Shown in pieces: positions 1-13,776 of a stretch of DNA of 64,000 nucleotides (the first letter of the stretch is position 1; each line of letters begins with the position of its first letter). Position numbers and translations under genes: made by a program. This DNA is from Xanthomonas albilineans. Lineage in GTDB: Bacteria > Pseudomonadota > Gammaproteobacteria > Xanthomonadales > Xanthomonadaceae. A model generated the notes under the pieces. That model did no database searches. It was not told the DNA's origin and saw nothing but the letters and a program-made list of their open reading frames with translations. The DNA is taken from assembly GCF_002939705.1 (NCBI RefSeq), contig NZ_MDCB01000006.1, forward strand, positions 8,487 to 72,486. Reading direction: 5' to 3'.

Positions 1-34
1 ATCTGCCCCCACTTGCCCCCACTTGCCCCCAGAT
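1..34. repeat. Short tandem repeat, about three copies of a 10-bp unit
   Basis: The unit TGCCCCCACT is repeated almost three times, at 4-13, 14-23 and 24-33, the last copy imperfect. On the minus strand it reads as G-runs spaced by one helical turn. Such G-rich direct repeats are found as arm-type sites near the attachment sites of some tyrosine-recombinase islands. Here they lie about 110 bp beyond the 3' end of a tRNA gene, the usual integration target. The link with an island is inference because the sequence further left is not in the window. Confidence 0.5.
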
Positions 35-73
35 TGCAACACATATCCTTGGACGCATTTAGACGATCAGGCA

Positions 74-105
74 CAAAAAAACCCGCTAAGCTGCGGGTTT
101 TTTTG
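74..105 (-). terminator. Intrinsic terminator behind tRNA-Thr
   Basis: A hairpin with the stem ACCCGC/GCGGGT and a six-base loop is flanked by an A-run on the left and a T-run on the right, so it can work in both directions. On the minus strand it lies about 40 bp after the tRNA-Thr 3' end and is followed by a run of T, which fits termination of the tRNA (and ispH read-through) transcript. Confidence 0.75.
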
Positions 106-144
106 AAGTTTCCGGACCTTATCGGACGCTCCGAAACAATCCAC

Positions 145-220
145 TGGTGCCGGAAATAGGAATCGAACCTACGACCTACGCATTACGAATGCGCCGCTCT
201 ACCAACTGAGCTATTCCGGC
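145..220 (-). tRNA. tRNA-Thr (anticodon CGT)
   Basis: The minus strand folds into a complete cloverleaf. The acceptor stem is GCCGGAA/TTCCGGC, the D arm is GCTC/GAGC, the anticodon stem is GCGCA/TGCGT with loop TTCGTAA, and the T arm carries the canonical TTCGAAT loop. The anticodon CGT (plus-strand positions 185-187) reads threonine codon ACG. The CCA end is encoded (plus-strand TGG at 145-147). It sits 35 bp downstream of ispH on the same strand but seems to have its own promoter inside the ispH stop region. tRNA 3' ends like this one are common island integration sites. Confidence 0.95.
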
Positions 221-230
221 GGAATAGCGA

Positions 231-259
231 ATTTTAGTGGGCCGCCCGCATCGGGTCAA
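231..259 (-). promoter_or_regulatory. Candidate sigma-70 promoter of tRNA-Thr
   Basis: On the minus strand a TTGACC (254-259) and a TAAAAT (231-236) are separated by 17 bp, and transcription would begin about 5-8 bp before the mature tRNA 5' end. The -35 hexamer overlaps the ispH stop codon at 256-258, so the tRNA can be transcribed independently of the ispH operon. Confidence 0.6.
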
Positions 260-1206
260 TCGATCAGGCGCAGCCGCAACTCTTTGGGCAGAGCGAACAC
301 CATCGACTCCGGTTCGCCGGCCAGTTCGGACACGCCCTCGGCGCCGAGTTCGCGCAGGCGTGCGATCACGCCATCCACCAGCACCTGCGGCGCCGAGGCG
401 CCAGCGGTCAGGCCAATGCGACGCTTGCCGGCGACCCAGGCCGGGTCGATCTCACTGGCGCCGTCGATCAGGTACGACTCCACGCCGTCGCGGCGCGCCA
501 GTTCGCTGAGCCGGTTGGAATTGGAGCTGTTCGGCGAGCCGACCACCAACACCAGATCGCACTGGCGCGCCAGATCGCGCACGGCATCCTGGCGGTTCTG
601 CGTGGCATAGCAGATATCATCGTTCTTCGGCCCCTGCATCACCGGGTAGCGCGCGCGCAGCGCTTCGATGATGCCGTAGGTATCGTCCACCGACAGCGTG
701 GTCTGGGTGGTGTAAGCGAGGTTCTGCGGCTGTTGCACCTCCAGCGTGGCGACCTGTTCCATATCTTCGACCAGATAAATGCGTCCGCTGCCGCGCTCGC
801 GGTCCCACTGCCCCATCGTGCCCTCCACTTCCGGATGACCCGCATGGCCGATCAGCACCACATCGCGACCGGCGCGGCAATGCCGGGCCACCTCGAAATG
901 CACCTTGGTCACCAGCGGACAGGTCGCATCGAACACTTTCAGACCGCGCCGCTCGGCCTCCTGCCGCACCGCCTGGGACACGCCGTGGGCACTGAAGATC
1001 ACCGTATTGCCATCGGGCACTTCGTCCAGTTCCTCGACGAAGATCGCACCGCGCTGTTTGAGGTCGTCGACGACGAAGCGGTTGTGCACCACCTCGTGGC
1101 GCACGTAAATCGGCGCGCCCAGCGTCTCGATGGCACGTTTGACGATCTCGATCGCGCGATCAACGCCGGCGCAGAAGCCGCGAGGGTTGGCAAGCAGGAC
1201 ATGCAT
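256..1206 (-). CDS. ispH: 4-hydroxy-3-methylbut-2-enyl diphosphate reductase (IspH/LytB)
   Basis: This is the last enzyme of the methylerythritol phosphate isoprenoid pathway. It reduces HMBPP to IPP and DMAPP with a [4Fe-4S] cluster in the cytosol. The 316-residue length is typical. The three cluster cysteines are visible at residues 12 (RGFCAGV), 96 (DATCPLV) and 199 (DDICYAT). The conserved His41, His74 and His124 and catalytic Glu126 (HPEVEG) are also present. It ends the minus-strand series ribF-ileS-lspA-ispH, 57 bp after lspA, the classic lspA-ispH arrangement. Nothing looks damaged. Confidence 0.97.
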   Translation of the reverse strand: MHVLLANPRGFCAGVDRAIEIVKRAIETLGAPIYVRHEVVHNRFVVDDLKQRGAIFVEELDEVPDGNTVIFSAHGVSQAVRQEAERRGLKVFDATCPLVTKVHFEVARHCRAGRDVVLIGHAGHPEVEGTMGQWDRERGSGRIYLVEDMEQVATLEVQQPQNLAYTTQTTLSVDDTYGIIEALRARYPVMQGPKNDDICYATQNRQDAVRDLARQCDLVLVVGSPNSSNSNRLSELARRDGVESYLIDGASEIDPAWVAGKRRIGLTAGASAPQVLVDGVIARLRELGAEGVSELAGEPESMVFALPKELRLRLID

Positions 1207-1263
1207 AGATCAGATCCGCCGGCTATTGATGACAGGCGCTTCGAGAGGGGAGAGCAAGTCGAA

Positions 1264-1767
1264 TTATCCCGCTTTTCGCTTCGCTTTGCCGTCCCACAAC
1301 CCGAACAATGCGATCCCGATGGCACCGGCGACGATGGCCGAATCGGCAAGGTTGAACGAAGGCCAATAATGCTGACCCACGTACCACTGGATGAAATCGA
1401 CCACATGCCCGTGCAGCAGCCGGTCGATCACGTTGCCGATCGCGCCGCCGATCACCAGCGCGTAGGGCACGGCACTGCGCCACTCGCTGCGCGGAGTGCG
1501 TGCCAGCCACCAGGCCAGCAGGCCGCTGATGCCCAGCGCCAGCAAGGTAAAGAACCACAACTGCCAGCCCCCGGCCTGGCTCAAAAAACTGAAGGCCGCG
1601 CCGGTGTTGTAGGTGCGGTACCAGTTCCAAACACCGGGGATCACCGTCACTGGAGTGAACTCGGGCAGGCTGGACAGCACCCAGGCCTTGCTCCACTGGT
1701 CCAGACCGATCACCAACGCCGACAGCAACAGCCAGATCAGCGCGGAGGGAGTGGGGCGTGCGGTCAT
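1264..1767 (-). CDS. lspA: Lipoprotein signal peptidase (SPase II)
   Basis: Aspartic protease of the inner membrane that removes signal peptides from diacylglyceryl-modified prolipoproteins; several predicted lipoproteins in this window would be its substrates. The 167-residue protein has four hydrophobic segments. The catalytic aspartates are Asp115 (GNVIDR) and Asp142 (FNLADS), and the conserved YNTGAAFS stretch is near residue 53. I place the start at MTARPTPS, where an AAGGC lies a short way upstream; the frame stays open further upstream but that part has no family similarity. It lies between ileS and ispH, a common order in proteobacteria. Confidence 0.95.
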   Translation of the reverse strand: MTARPTPSALIWLLLSALVIGLDQWSKAWVLSSLPEFTPVTVIPGVWNWYRTYNTGAAFSFLSQAGGWQLWFFTLLALGISGLLAWWLARTPRSEWRSAVPYALVIGGAIGNVIDRLLHGHVVDFIQWYVGQHYWPSFNLADSAIVAGAIGIALFGLWDGKAKRKAG

Positions 1768-1855
1768 GTGTTCGTTCTGCCTTAGGCGAAATAAAGAAAG
1801 AAACAAGGATACTGGCAGCGGATGCGGGAACGCCGCCCGCCCGCGCCAGGACCGC

Positions 1856-4687
1856 TCAGAACCAACGCCGCACTTCGCCCGACCCGGCGATGTTGCTGAC
1901 GCAGCGGCCGCACAGCTCCGGATGCGCCGGGTCCACCCCAACGTCGGCACGGTGGTGCCAGCAACGCACGCACTTGGGCTTGCTGGTGGCCTGGGCGCTA
2001 ACGAAGATCTCCTCGGTACTGGCCTCGCACACCACCACGTCGCCACTGATGAACAGGAAACGCAACTCTTCCTGCAGCGGCTGCAACCAGGCCACGGTCG
2101 CCGCGTCGGCGGCGACGGTGATCTCCGCCTCCAGCGCGGCGCCGATCACGCCGTTGCTGCGCATCGGCTCCAACAACTTGGCCACCTGCTCGCGCAGCGC
2201 CAGCAAACGCTCGACATCGACCGCGCTCAGCGCTGCGTCTTCCGGCAACGGCGCCAGGCCCTCGTACCAAGTCGCGAACAGCACGTTGCCTAGATGCGCC
2301 CCTGGCAGATACCCCCACAACTCGTCGGCGGTGAAGCTGAGGATCGGCGCGATCCAGCGCACGAACGCCTCGGCCACATGGAACATCGCGGTCTGCGCCG
2401 AACGTCGGCCATGCGCATCCTCGGCCATCGTGTACAAGCGATCCTTGGTCACGTCCAGGTACAACGAGCCCAGGTCCACACTGCAGAAATTCAGCAGCGC
2501 CTGCACAATCGCGGCGAAGTCGTAGCGCGCGTAAGCGGCCTTGATCTGCTCCTGCAACACGTAGGCGCGATGCACGATCCAGCGATCCAGGGCAACCAGC
2601 TCCGGCAGCGGCCGCAAGTGCTCGGCCGGGTTGAAGCCGTGCAGGTTGCCGAGCAGGAAGCGCGCGGTGTTGCGCAAGCGCCGGTAGGCATCGGCGTTGC
2701 GCTTGAGGATCTCCTGCGACAACGACATCTCGTTGCTGTAGTCGGCCGACGCGATCCACAGGCGCAGGATGTCCGCGCCCAGGGTTTTCATGATGTCCTG
2801 CGGTTCGATGCCGTTGCTCAGCGACTTGGACATCTTGCGGCCATGCTCGTCCACGGTGAAGCCGTGCGTCAGGCACTGCCGGTACGGCGCCATCTGATCC
2901 AGCGCCACGCCGGTCAGCAGCGAGGATTGGAACCAGCCACGGTGCTGGTCCGAACCTTCCAAGTACAGGTCGGCCGGCTTGGGCAGGCCGCGCTCGGTCA
3001 ACACCGCCTCGTGGGTGATGCCGGAATCGAACCAGACATCGAGAATATCGGTGATCTTCTCGTAATCGGCGGCCTCCTCGCCGAGTAGGTCGGCGGCGTC
3101 GAGCGTGTACCACACATCCACCCCGCCCTCCTCGACCCGGTCGGCGACCTGGCGCATCAGTTCGGCGCTGCGCGGATGCGGCTCGCCGGTTTCGCGATGC
3201 ACGAACAACGCGATCGGCACGCCCCAGGTGCGCTGACGCGAAATAGTCCAGTCCGGGCGCCCGGCGACCATGCCGGCGATGCGCGCCTGACCCCAGGCCG
3301 GGTACCAATGCACGTCCTCGATCGCTTTCAACGCATCGGCGCGCAGGTTGGCCTGCTCCATCGAGATGAACCACTGCGGCGTGGCGCGGAACGCAATCGG
3401 CGTCTTATGCCGCCAGCAGTGCGGATAACTGTGGACCATGCTCGCGCGCGCCAGCAGTTGCCCGCGCGCGGCCAGCACGTCGGCGATGAGGTCGTTGGCC
3501 TTCCAGATGTGCACCCCGGCCAGTTCCACGCCATCGGCGGCTGGCGTGGACGGCAGATACACGCCGCGCGCATCGATCGGGTTGATCTGCGCGGCGCTGT
3601 AGCGCTCCAGCAGCCCGTATGGCTTGGCCGCGACATAGTCCTCCTGGCCGTGGCCGGGCGCGGTATGCACCGCGCCGGTACCGTCGGTATCGGACACGTG
3701 TTCGCCAAGGATCAGCGGAATGTCGCGGGTGTCGTAGAACGGATGCGCCAGCAACTGGTGTTCGAGCGCCGCGCCGGCGACGCGGCCATGCACCACCACT
3801 TCGGCGACCCCGTAACGCGGCAACGCGCGCTCGGCCAGCGCGTCGGCCAACACCAGCCAGCGGCGACGGCCATCGCGGGCCGGACCTTCGACCAGCGCAT
3901 ACACCAGCGCCGGTCCCAGCGCCACCGCCAGCGAGGCCGGCAGCGTCCACGGCGTGGTGGTCCAGATCGGCACGGCGACCTCCACGCCCTCCGGCAACGC
4001 CACGCCGAACGCGGCGGCCAGCGCCGCGCCATCGCGCGCCGGATAAGCCACCTCGACCGTCGGCGACTGCTTGTCGGCGTATTCGATCTCGGCTTCGGCC
4101 AGCGCCGAACCGCAGTCGAAACACCAGTGCACAGGCTTCACGCCACGGGTCAAATGACCGTTGTCGACGATCTTCGCCAGCGCGCGAATTTCGTTGGCTT
4201 CGAAATGGAAGTCCAGCGTGCGGTAAGGGTTGTCCCAATCGCCGATCACGCCCAGGCGCTTGAAGTCGCGGCGCTGCAGGTCGATCTGCGCGTTGGCGTA
4301 CTCGCGGCATTTCTGCCGGAACTGCACCGCATCCAGCTTGACCCCGACCTTGCCGAAGCTCTTCTCGATGGCGATCTCGATCGGCAGGCCATGGCAATCC
4401 CAGCCGGGGATGTACGGCGCGTCGAAACCGGACAGGTACTTGGACTTGACGATGATGTCCTTGAGGATCTTGTTGACCGCATGCCCAAGATGGATCGCCC
4501 CGTTGGCGTAGGGCGGGCCATCGTGCAACACGAACAGCGGCCGGCCCTGCGCGTTGTCGCGCAGTTGCGCGTACAGCCCCTCGCTCTCCCAGCGGGACAA
4601 CGTGTCCGGCTCGCGCTTAGGCAGATCGCCGCGCATCGGAAAATCGGTCGCCGGCAGGTGGAGGGTGGCTTTGTAATCCTGGGTCAC
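1856..4687 (-). CDS. ileS: Isoleucyl-tRNA synthetase
   Basis: Class I aminoacyl-tRNA synthetase that charges tRNA-Ile and edits misactivated valine. The 943 residues match the bacterial form with a C-terminal zinc finger. Visible signatures are HLGH at residues 66-69, KMSKS at about 618-622, and the terminal Cys clusters KCVRCW and LCGRC near residues 900-930. The start codon is GTG (plus-strand CAC at 4685-4687), only 6 bp after the ribF stop, so the two are almost surely co-transcribed and coupled. lspA follows after about 90 bp. Confidence 0.97.
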   Translation of the reverse strand: MTQDYKATLHLPATDFPMRGDLPKREPDTLSRWESEGLYAQLRDNAQGRPLFVLHDGPPYANGAIHLGHAVNKILKDIIVKSKYLSGFDAPYIPGWDCHGLPIEIAIEKSFGKVGVKLDAVQFRQKCREYANAQIDLQRRDFKRLGVIGDWDNPYRTLDFHFEANEIRALAKIVDNGHLTRGVKPVHWCFDCGSALAEAEIEYADKQSPTVEVAYPARDGAALAAAFGVALPEGVEVAVPIWTTTPWTLPASLAVALGPALVYALVEGPARDGRRRWLVLADALAERALPRYGVAEVVVHGRVAGAALEHQLLAHPFYDTRDIPLILGEHVSDTDGTGAVHTAPGHGQEDYVAAKPYGLLERYSAAQINPIDARGVYLPSTPAADGVELAGVHIWKANDLIADVLAARGQLLARASMVHSYPHCWRHKTPIAFRATPQWFISMEQANLRADALKAIEDVHWYPAWGQARIAGMVAGRPDWTISRQRTWGVPIALFVHRETGEPHPRSAELMRQVADRVEEGGVDVWYTLDAADLLGEEAADYEKITDILDVWFDSGITHEAVLTERGLPKPADLYLEGSDQHRGWFQSSLLTGVALDQMAPYRQCLTHGFTVDEHGRKMSKSLSNGIEPQDIMKTLGADILRLWIASADYSNEMSLSQEILKRNADAYRRLRNTARFLLGNLHGFNPAEHLRPLPELVALDRWIVHRAYVLQEQIKAAYARYDFAAIVQALLNFCSVDLGSLYLDVTKDRLYTMAEDAHGRRSAQTAMFHVAEAFVRWIAPILSFTADELWGYLPGAHLGNVLFATWYEGLAPLPEDAALSAVDVERLLALREQVAKLLEPMRSNGVIGAALEAEITVAADAATVAWLQPLQEELRFLFISGDVVVCEASTEEIFVSAQATSKPKCVRCWHHRADVGVDPAHPELCGRCVSNIAGSGEVRRWF

Positions 4688-4693
4688 GGGGGT

Positions 4694-5683
4694 TTACCGG
4701 TCGGTGGTCTTCATGGGGGAATCCGTGCACGCGGCAGCGGACATGGATGGCAGGCCCGCCGCGGCCAGCACGTGCCGCGCTTGCGCGGCGTCGCGATGCA
4801 TCTGTGCGGTCAGCGCAGGCAGATCGGCAAAGGTTTCCTCGTCGCGCAACTTGGCGACGAACTCCACCTCGAGATGGCGACCGTACAGGTCACCCTGGAA
4901 ATCGAACAAATGCGCCTCCAGCAGCGGCTCCACGCCCTGCACGGTCGGACGGGTGCCGAAACTGGAGACCGACGGCCACGGCTGTGCCGCCGCTCCGTGC
5001 ACCCAGGTGGCATAGATGCCGGACAACGCCGGGGCGCGAGCAAACCGCAGGTTGGCGGTGGGATAGCCAAGCGTGCGCCCGAGCTGTTTGCCGCGCACCA
5101 CACGCCCCCCGATCGCATACGGCCGTCCGAGCAGGTCGGCGGCATGCGCGAACTCCCCGGCCACCAGCAACTCCCGGATGCGGGTGCTGGAGATGCGCTC
5201 CTCGTGCAGATGCACCGGCGCGATTTCCTCGGCGGTGAAGCCGAATTGCACACCCAGCGCGCGCAGCAGGGCAATGTCGCCAGCGCGCTTGTGGCCGAAG
5301 CGGAATGCCGGGCCGATCCACACCTCGCGGGCACGCAGACGCTCGACCAGCACGCGCTGCACGAACGCCTCCGCCGTCATCGAAGCCAGGCGCCGATCGA
5401 AGCGCAGCAGGCCGACACTCTCGATGCCGAGTTGCTGCAAGCCTTGCACCTTGGAACGTGCCAAGGTCAGCCGTGGCGGCGGCGCATCCGGGGCGAAAAA
5501 CTCGCGCGGCAACGGCTCGAAGCTCAGCGCCACCGTCGGCACTCCCAATGCGCGGGCACGCGTCGACGCCTGCCGCACCAGCGCGCGATGACCCAGATGC
5601 AGGCCATCGAAGGCGCCGATGCAGACCACGCTTCCCTGCGGGAACAGGGTCCCGCCCTCGACGTCTCTAAACAGCCTGCTCAT
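4694..5683 (-). CDS. ribF: Bifunctional riboflavin kinase / FAD synthetase
   Basis: Makes FMN from riboflavin and then FAD. The 329-residue protein has the N-terminal nucleotidyltransferase domain with GAFDGLHLGH at residues 23-32 and ISSTRIRELL further on. The C-terminal flavokinase domain carries RTLGYPTANL near residue 200. The start at MSRLFRDVEGG is chosen because family similarity begins there; an open extension of 27 codons upstream has none. It heads the ribF-ileS-lspA-ispH unit, and a TATACT box lies about 60 bp upstream. Confidence 0.95.
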   Translation of the reverse strand: MSRLFRDVEGGTLFPQGSVVCIGAFDGLHLGHRALVRQASTRARALGVPTVALSFEPLPREFFAPDAPPPRLTLARSKVQGLQQLGIESVGLLRFDRRLASMTAEAFVQRVLVERLRAREVWIGPAFRFGHKRAGDIALLRALGVQFGFTAEEIAPVHLHEERISSTRIRELLVAGEFAHAADLLGRPYAIGGRVVRGKQLGRTLGYPTANLRFARAPALSGIYATWVHGAAAQPWPSVSSFGTRPTVQGVEPLLEAHLFDFQGDLYGRHLEVEFVAKLRDEETFADLPALTAQMHRDAAQARHVLAAAGLPSMSAAACTDSPMKTTDR

Positions 5684-5740
5684 CCTCGATCCGAAGCGCC
5701 AGCGCAGGTGCGCCGGCCAATAAATGATGCGTAACCGTTG

Positions 5741-5746
5741 AGTATA
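5741..5746 (-). promoter_or_regulatory. Candidate -10 box of the ribF-ileS-lspA-ispH operon
   Basis: On the minus strand a TATACT sits 58 bp upstream of the chosen ribF start in the 264-bp gap behind murJ. No good -35 hexamer is seen at 16-18 bp spacing, so the call is tentative. The rest of the gap (5684-5947) holds no credible gene. Confidence 0.35.
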
Positions 5747-5947
5747 ACGGGTGGGACACTGCACGCGGGGAAGCCGACCGAAGCGAAATCGCGATCGAGG
5801 CTCCCAGCACGACCATGGAGCATGGACGGATCATGCGGCACCGAAAAAAGGCGGAGCACTACAACCTCCAGCCGTCGCAATGCCTTGGCACCCCCGGCCT
5901 CTTCGACACGCGCAAGAAGGCGAGGCACGCACGCAAGACCCGCACAC

Positions 5948-7555
5948 TCACCCTTCGCGCAGATCCCGCGGCCGGAACCCCAACGCCAACAACGCCAGCA
6001 GATACACGCCACCACCACCGCCGACCAGCAGCAGCAAGCCGCCGATGCGGTGCCACTTGTCCATGCTGGTGAACGCTGGCAACAAATACAGCCCCAGCAC
6101 CAGCACCGCCGCCATCGCCGCACAGGCCAGACCCAGCCGCAGCAGATAACCGCCCCAGCCCGGCCGCGGCCGATACACTTGGTCGCGACGCAACCAACGC
6201 CACAACAGCGACAGATTGAGATAGCTGGCCACCGCGCTGGCCAAACCCAGCGCCAGATGCAGCCCAGGCTGTGCGGCCAGCGCCGCGCGCACACCCTGTG
6301 CGCGTAGTTCGGCGGGCACCCAAAGTTGGTACAGAATCGCCAGGAACAACAGGTTCAACGCCATGTTCGCGACCAGGGCGGCGACGCCGGCGCGCACTGG
6401 AGTGCGCGTATCCTGGCGCGAATAGAACGCTGGCAACAGCACCTTGAGCAACGCAAACGCCGGCAGGCCGAAGCTCAGCCCGAACACCGACATCGCCGCC
6501 ATATGCGTGTCGAAGGCGGTGAACTTGCCGTACTGGAACAAAGTCGCCACCAATGGCTGGCTCAGCAACATCAGCCCCAGCATCGCCGGCACCGCGATCA
6601 GCAGCGTGGTGCGCAGCCCCCAGTCCAGCGCATTGGAAAAGCCCGCATGATCGGTCTTGACATGGTGCCGCGATAACGCCGGCAGGATCACCGTGCCCAG
6701 GGCCACCCCGAACACGCCCAGCGGCAACTCCAGGAAGCGGTCGGCCTGGGACAACCAACTCTGCGAGCCGGCATACAGAAACGAAGCGATAACCGTATCC
6801 AGCAGCAAGTTGATCTGCGCGATCGAGGAACCGAACAGAGTCGGCACCATCAGGGTCAGCACCCGGCGCACGTCCGGATGACGCCAACCCCAGCGAGGCA
6901 GGGTCAATAGATCGATGCCGCGCAGCGCCGGCAACTGGAACAGCAACTGCAACGCGCCGGCCACCAGCACCGCCCAGCCCATCGCCAAGATCGGCACCTG
7001 CAAGCGTGGCGCCAGCCAGAGCGCCCCAACAATCATGCACAGATTGAGGATCACCGGCGTGAGCGCCGGCAGGCCGAAGCGATGGAAGCTGTTCAACGCA
7101 CCGCCAGACAACGCGGTCAGCGAAACGAACAACAGGAATGGGAAGGTCAGCCGCAACAGCTCCACGATCAGGCCAAACTTGATCGGGTCGTTGCTGGCGC
7201 CAGGATTGAACAACAACGCCACCTGCGGAGTGAACAGCAACCCCAACGCGGTCACCAACAGCAAAATCCCGCCTAGGGTACCGGACACACGCGCCATCAA
7301 CATGCGCAGGTCGGCATGCGGGCGAGTCTCTTTCACCTCGGTGAATACCGGCACGAAGGCAGTGGCAAACGACCCCTCGGCAAACAAGCGGCGCAGGAAG
7401 TTCGGGATACGAAACGCCACCCAGAACGCGTCGGTGGTGGCGTTGGCACCGAAGGCATAATTGATGGCCTGATCGCGAACCAGACCCAGCACCCGCGAGA
7501 CCATGGTCATGCTGCTGAACGAGAGCAGCCCACGGAACATACGCGGCGCGCTCAT
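5948..7555 (-). CDS. murJ: Lipid II flippase MurJ (MviN)
   Basis: Inner-membrane protein of the MOP superfamily that moves the peptidoglycan precursor lipid II to the periplasmic face. It is 535 residues long with about 14 hydrophobic segments spread over its length. The N-terminal stretch SMTMVSRVLGLVRD and the later RNFLRRLFAEG-type motif (here PNFLRRLFAEGSF) are hallmark regions. The start MSAPRMFRG is preferred because a GAGGA lies 7 bp upstream; the frame extends 11 codons further without support. The gene is divergent from rpsT, the usual xanthomonad and pseudomonad arrangement. Confidence 0.95.
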   Translation of the reverse strand: MSAPRMFRGLLSFSSMTMVSRVLGLVRDQAINYAFGANATTDAFWVAFRIPNFLRRLFAEGSFATAFVPVFTEVKETRPHADLRMLMARVSGTLGGILLLVTALGLLFTPQVALLFNPGASNDPIKFGLIVELLRLTFPFLLFVSLTALSGGALNSFHRFGLPALTPVILNLCMIVGALWLAPRLQVPILAMGWAVLVAGALQLLFQLPALRGIDLLTLPRWGWRHPDVRRVLTLMVPTLFGSSIAQINLLLDTVIASFLYAGSQSWLSQADRFLELPLGVFGVALGTVILPALSRHHVKTDHAGFSNALDWGLRTTLLIAVPAMLGLMLLSQPLVATLFQYGKFTAFDTHMAAMSVFGLSFGLPAFALLKVLLPAFYSRQDTRTPVRAGVAALVANMALNLLFLAILYQLWVPAELRAQGVRAALAAQPGLHLALGLASAVASYLNLSLLWRWLRRDQVYRPRPGWGGYLLRLGLACAAMAAVLVLGLYLLPAFTSMDKWHRIGGLLLLVGGGGGVYLLALLALGFRPRDLREG

Positions 7556-7579
7556 GCCGAAGTCCTCTTGACAATTGAC

Positions 7580-7608
7580 TTGACGCAAAAATTCGAACGC
7601 TTCATACT
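7580..7608 (+). promoter_or_regulatory. Sigma-70 promoter of rpsT
   Basis: TTGACG (7580-7585) and CATACT (7603-7608) are separated by exactly 17 bp, giving a start about 40 bp upstream of the rpsT start codon. A second TTGACA occurs at 7568-7573 but has no matching -10. The promoter lies in the short gap shared with the divergent murJ. Confidence 0.7.
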
Positions 7609-7656
7609 CTCCCGCTTGTTTTTATCCACCACACTGCTTTCCAGGAAACCGCCACC

Positions 7657-7929
7657 GTGGCCAATATCAAGTCCGCCAAGAAGCGCGCCAAGCAGACCGT
7701 CGTGCGCAACGCGCGCAACACGGCTCAGCGTTCGATGCTGCGCACCGCCGTCAAGAAGGTCATCAAGGCCCTGGACGCCAACGACGCCACTGGCGCCGAA
7801 GCCGCTTTCGCCATCGCCCAGCCGATCCTCGACCGGTTCAGCTCGCGTGGCCTGATTCACAAGAACAAGGCCGCCCGTCACAAGAGCCGCCTGAGCGCCC
7901 GCATCAAGGCGATCAAGACAGCCGCCTAA
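7657..7929 (+). CDS. rpsT: 30S ribosomal protein S20
   Basis: Small basic protein that binds 16S rRNA and stabilises the 5' domain of the 30S subunit. The 90-residue sequence begins [13 protein letters not shown] and is rich in Lys, Arg and Ala, as in all S20 proteins. The start codon is GTG, with an AGGA 10 bp upstream. The gene is monocistronic, with its own promoter and a strong terminator. Confidence 0.97.
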   Translation: MANIKSAKKRAKQTVVRNARNTAQRSMLRTAVKKVIKALDANDATGAEAAFAIAQPILDRFSSRGLIHKNKAARHKSRLSARIKAIKTAA

Positions 7930-7943
7930 GCGCGCACGACCGA

Positions 7944-8008
7944 TGCTGGAAGCGCCCGCGCTTCCAGCACGACGAAAAAGAAAAAGCCCGGCTTCCGCCG
8001 GGTTTTTT
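7944..8008 (+). terminator. Double hairpin and intrinsic terminator after rpsT
   Basis: Two hairpins follow each other. The first (7944-7969) is an almost perfect palindrome, TGCTGGAAGCG pairing with CGCTTCCAGCA. The second is a classic terminator with stem CCCGGC/GCCGGG (7987-8002), loop TTCC and six T at 8003-8008. An A-rich run before the second stem could let it work for the opposite strand too, where obgE ends at 8063. Confidence 0.85.
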
Positions 8009-8062
8009 GTCTGCGCGACACCCAGCTTCCAGCGCGGTTGCGCGGCGATACGGTCGCCGCGC

Positions 8063-9178
<1,116 letters not shown>

Positions 9179-9395
9179 TCAACAGCCTCGTCGCGGTCAA
9201 GCGATCCGATGCAAACACAACCGCAAAGCATGCAGCGCACCGACGACGCGATTCGCTTTGCGACATCGTCGCCTGCATCATCGCGGCAACGGCATGCACT
9301 GTGGCGGATTCAAGCAACGCGCGCAGCCAAAACTGCGGCGACACCACGCGCAAACACCGCATGAGCTGACCGAACACCCTTACCCTGCGCTGCAA

Positions 9396-9425
9396 CGAAA
9401 AACCCCGCCGAAGCGGGGCTTTCGT
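9396..9425 (-). terminator. Intrinsic terminator after rpmA
   Basis: On the minus strand the stem GCCCCGC/GCGGGGT with a TTCG tetraloop is followed by a run of five T. It lies about 40 bp after the rpmA stop and separates rplU-rpmA from obgE. The rest of the 332-bp gap 9134-9465 shows no credible gene. Confidence 0.85.
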
Positions 9426-9465
9426 CAACCAACCCGCGCATGGCGCGGGCCTTGGAAACCGCAGC

Positions 9466-9726
9466 TTACGCCTGTGCGACCACGCTCACGGTGCGACGCT
9501 TCTTTGCGCCCTTGACCGCGAACTCGACCTTGCCGTCGACCAGCGCGAACAGCGTGTGGTCGCGCCCCAGGCCGACGCCGGCGCCCGGGTGGAACTGGGT
9601 GCCGCGCTGACGCACGATGATGTTGCCCGCCTCGATGGCCTGGCCGCCGAACATTTTCACGCCCAGGTATTTCGGGTTGGAGTCGCGACCGTTGCGCGAG
9701 GAACCTACGCCTTTTTTGTGTGCCAT
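9466..9726 (-). CDS. rpmA: 50S ribosomal protein L27
   Basis: Component of the large subunit whose N-terminus reaches the peptidyl-transferase centre. The 86 residues begin [16 protein letters not shown], with the conserved [17 protein letters not shown] and [11 protein letters not shown] stretches. There is a GGAGCAGCAGG just before the ATG. It lies 12 bp after rplU and is co-transcribed with it. Confidence 0.97.
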   Translation of the reverse strand: MAHKKGVGSSRNGRDSNPKYLGVKMFGGQAIEAGNIIVRQRGTQFHPGAGVGLGRDHTLFALVDGKVEFAVKGAKKRRTVSVVAQA

Positions 9727-9738
9727 GCCTGCTGCTCC

Positions 9739-10056
9739 TTACTTCTTGCCACCGGCAATGCCGGTGATCTCGATTTCGGTGTAATGCTGCCGATGCCCCT
9801 GACGCTTCATATGATGCTTGCGGCGGCGGAACTTGATGATGCGCACCTTGTCGGCGCGGCCATGAGCCACGACCTTGGCAGTGACGGTGGCGCCCTTCAG
9901 CGCATCGCCCAAGGTCACGCCATCGCTGCCGCCCAGCATCAGGATGTTGTCGAACGTGATCTCGTTGCCGGCTTCGACTTCGAGCTTTTCCACGCGCAGC
10001 GTTTCGCCCTGCGCGACGCGGTATTGCTTACCGCCAGTTACCAGTACTGCGTACAT
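9739..10056 (-). CDS. rplU: 50S ribosomal protein L21
   Basis: Binds 23S rRNA in the large subunit. The real protein is 105 residues, starting [17 protein letters not shown], with the C-terminal [16 protein letters not shown] signature. The start is fixed by family alignment and by an AGAGGAAG sequence 9-10 bp upstream. It is the first gene of the rplU-rpmA unit, with a clear promoter about 70 bp upstream. Confidence 0.97.
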   Translation of the reverse strand: MYAVLVTGGKQYRVAQGETLRVEKLEVEAGNEITFDNILMLGGSDGVTLGDALKGATVTAKVVAHGRADKVRIIKFRRRKHHMKRQGHRQHYTEIEITGIAGGKK

Positions 10057-10122
10057 GACCAGACTTCCTCTGTAGTTATTGTGGTCGCCCCTGCCGTGCC
10101 TCTGCGGGCAGACAGGAGCGGG

Positions 10123-10152
10123 ATTATAAGCCGCCGAACAGCGCAGAGTCAA
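10123..10152 (-). promoter_or_regulatory. Sigma-70 promoter of rplU-rpmA
   Basis: On the minus strand TTGACT (10147-10152) is followed after 18 bp by a perfect TATAAT (10123-10128). The start would fall near 10116, giving a leader of about 60 nt. This is one of the best promoter matches in the window, as expected for a ribosomal protein operon. Confidence 0.8.
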
Positions 10153-10324
10153 GCCAGGGGTGCCGCCGAGGCGGCCTGGGGCCGCCTGCGGCGACCAACA
10201 TCGCGGCCCTGGGATCTGCGGCGATTGCCCCCACCTGACAAGCTGGTAGGCTGACCGATTGCCGTCCCCTCTACTGCCCTGGCTATCGGCACCGCCGCAG
10301 CCGACACACACACCGGATCTTTTC

Positions 10325-13287
<2,963 letters not shown>

Positions 13288-13291
<4 letters not shown>

Positions 13292-13710
13292 GCGATACCT
13301 CCGTTTCTCCCACGCACACGCCACTGACACGCGTGCCGATCAGCGTACGCTGGCGCGACATGGACAGCATGGGCCACGTCAACCACGCCAAGTACATCTC
13401 CTACCTGGAAGAAGCGCGCGCGCGCTGGATGCTGGGCGTGGAAGGCGTGTCGTTGCGCAACCGCATCATCCCGGTGGTGGTAGCGACCAACCTCAACTAT
13501 CGCCTGCCGATCATGTGGCCCAACGACATCGTGGTGGAATTGTTCGTCCAACGCCTGGGCAACAGCAGCGTCACCGTTGGCCACCGCATCGTCGACCAAC
13601 AGGATGCGAGCGTGTTGCACTCGGACGGCAACGTCGTCGCGGTGTGGGTCGACACACAGACCGGCAAAAGCGTGCCGCTACCGGAGCAGATTCGCGTGGC
13701 GTGCAGTTAA
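13288..13710 (+). CDS. Hotdog-fold acyl-CoA thioesterase (4HBT family)
   Basis: A 140-residue protein of the 4-hydroxybenzoyl-CoA thioesterase/YbgC superfamily, expected to hydrolyse acyl-CoA esters; the physiological substrate is not evident. The active-site region [16 protein letters not shown] (residues 21-36) with the catalytic-type aspartate is intact, followed by the hydrophobic helix [11 protein letters not shown]. The start ATG overlaps the uvrA stop by 4 bp, so it depends on uvrA transcription, though the proteins have no obvious functional link. Confidence 0.88.
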
Positions 13711-13776
13711 AAGGCATGCACGCGCGACATACCCAAGGAACCATCCGCACGTACGGCAAATCGCATCCGGCAAACA

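Noticed and set aside
733-1785. Long plus-strand open frames opposite ispH, lspA and ileS (for example 733-1785 and 3176-5734)
   Set aside because: They are antisense shadows of well-recognised minus-strand genes; their composition (His, Gln, Arg-rich) is typical of high-GC shadow frames.
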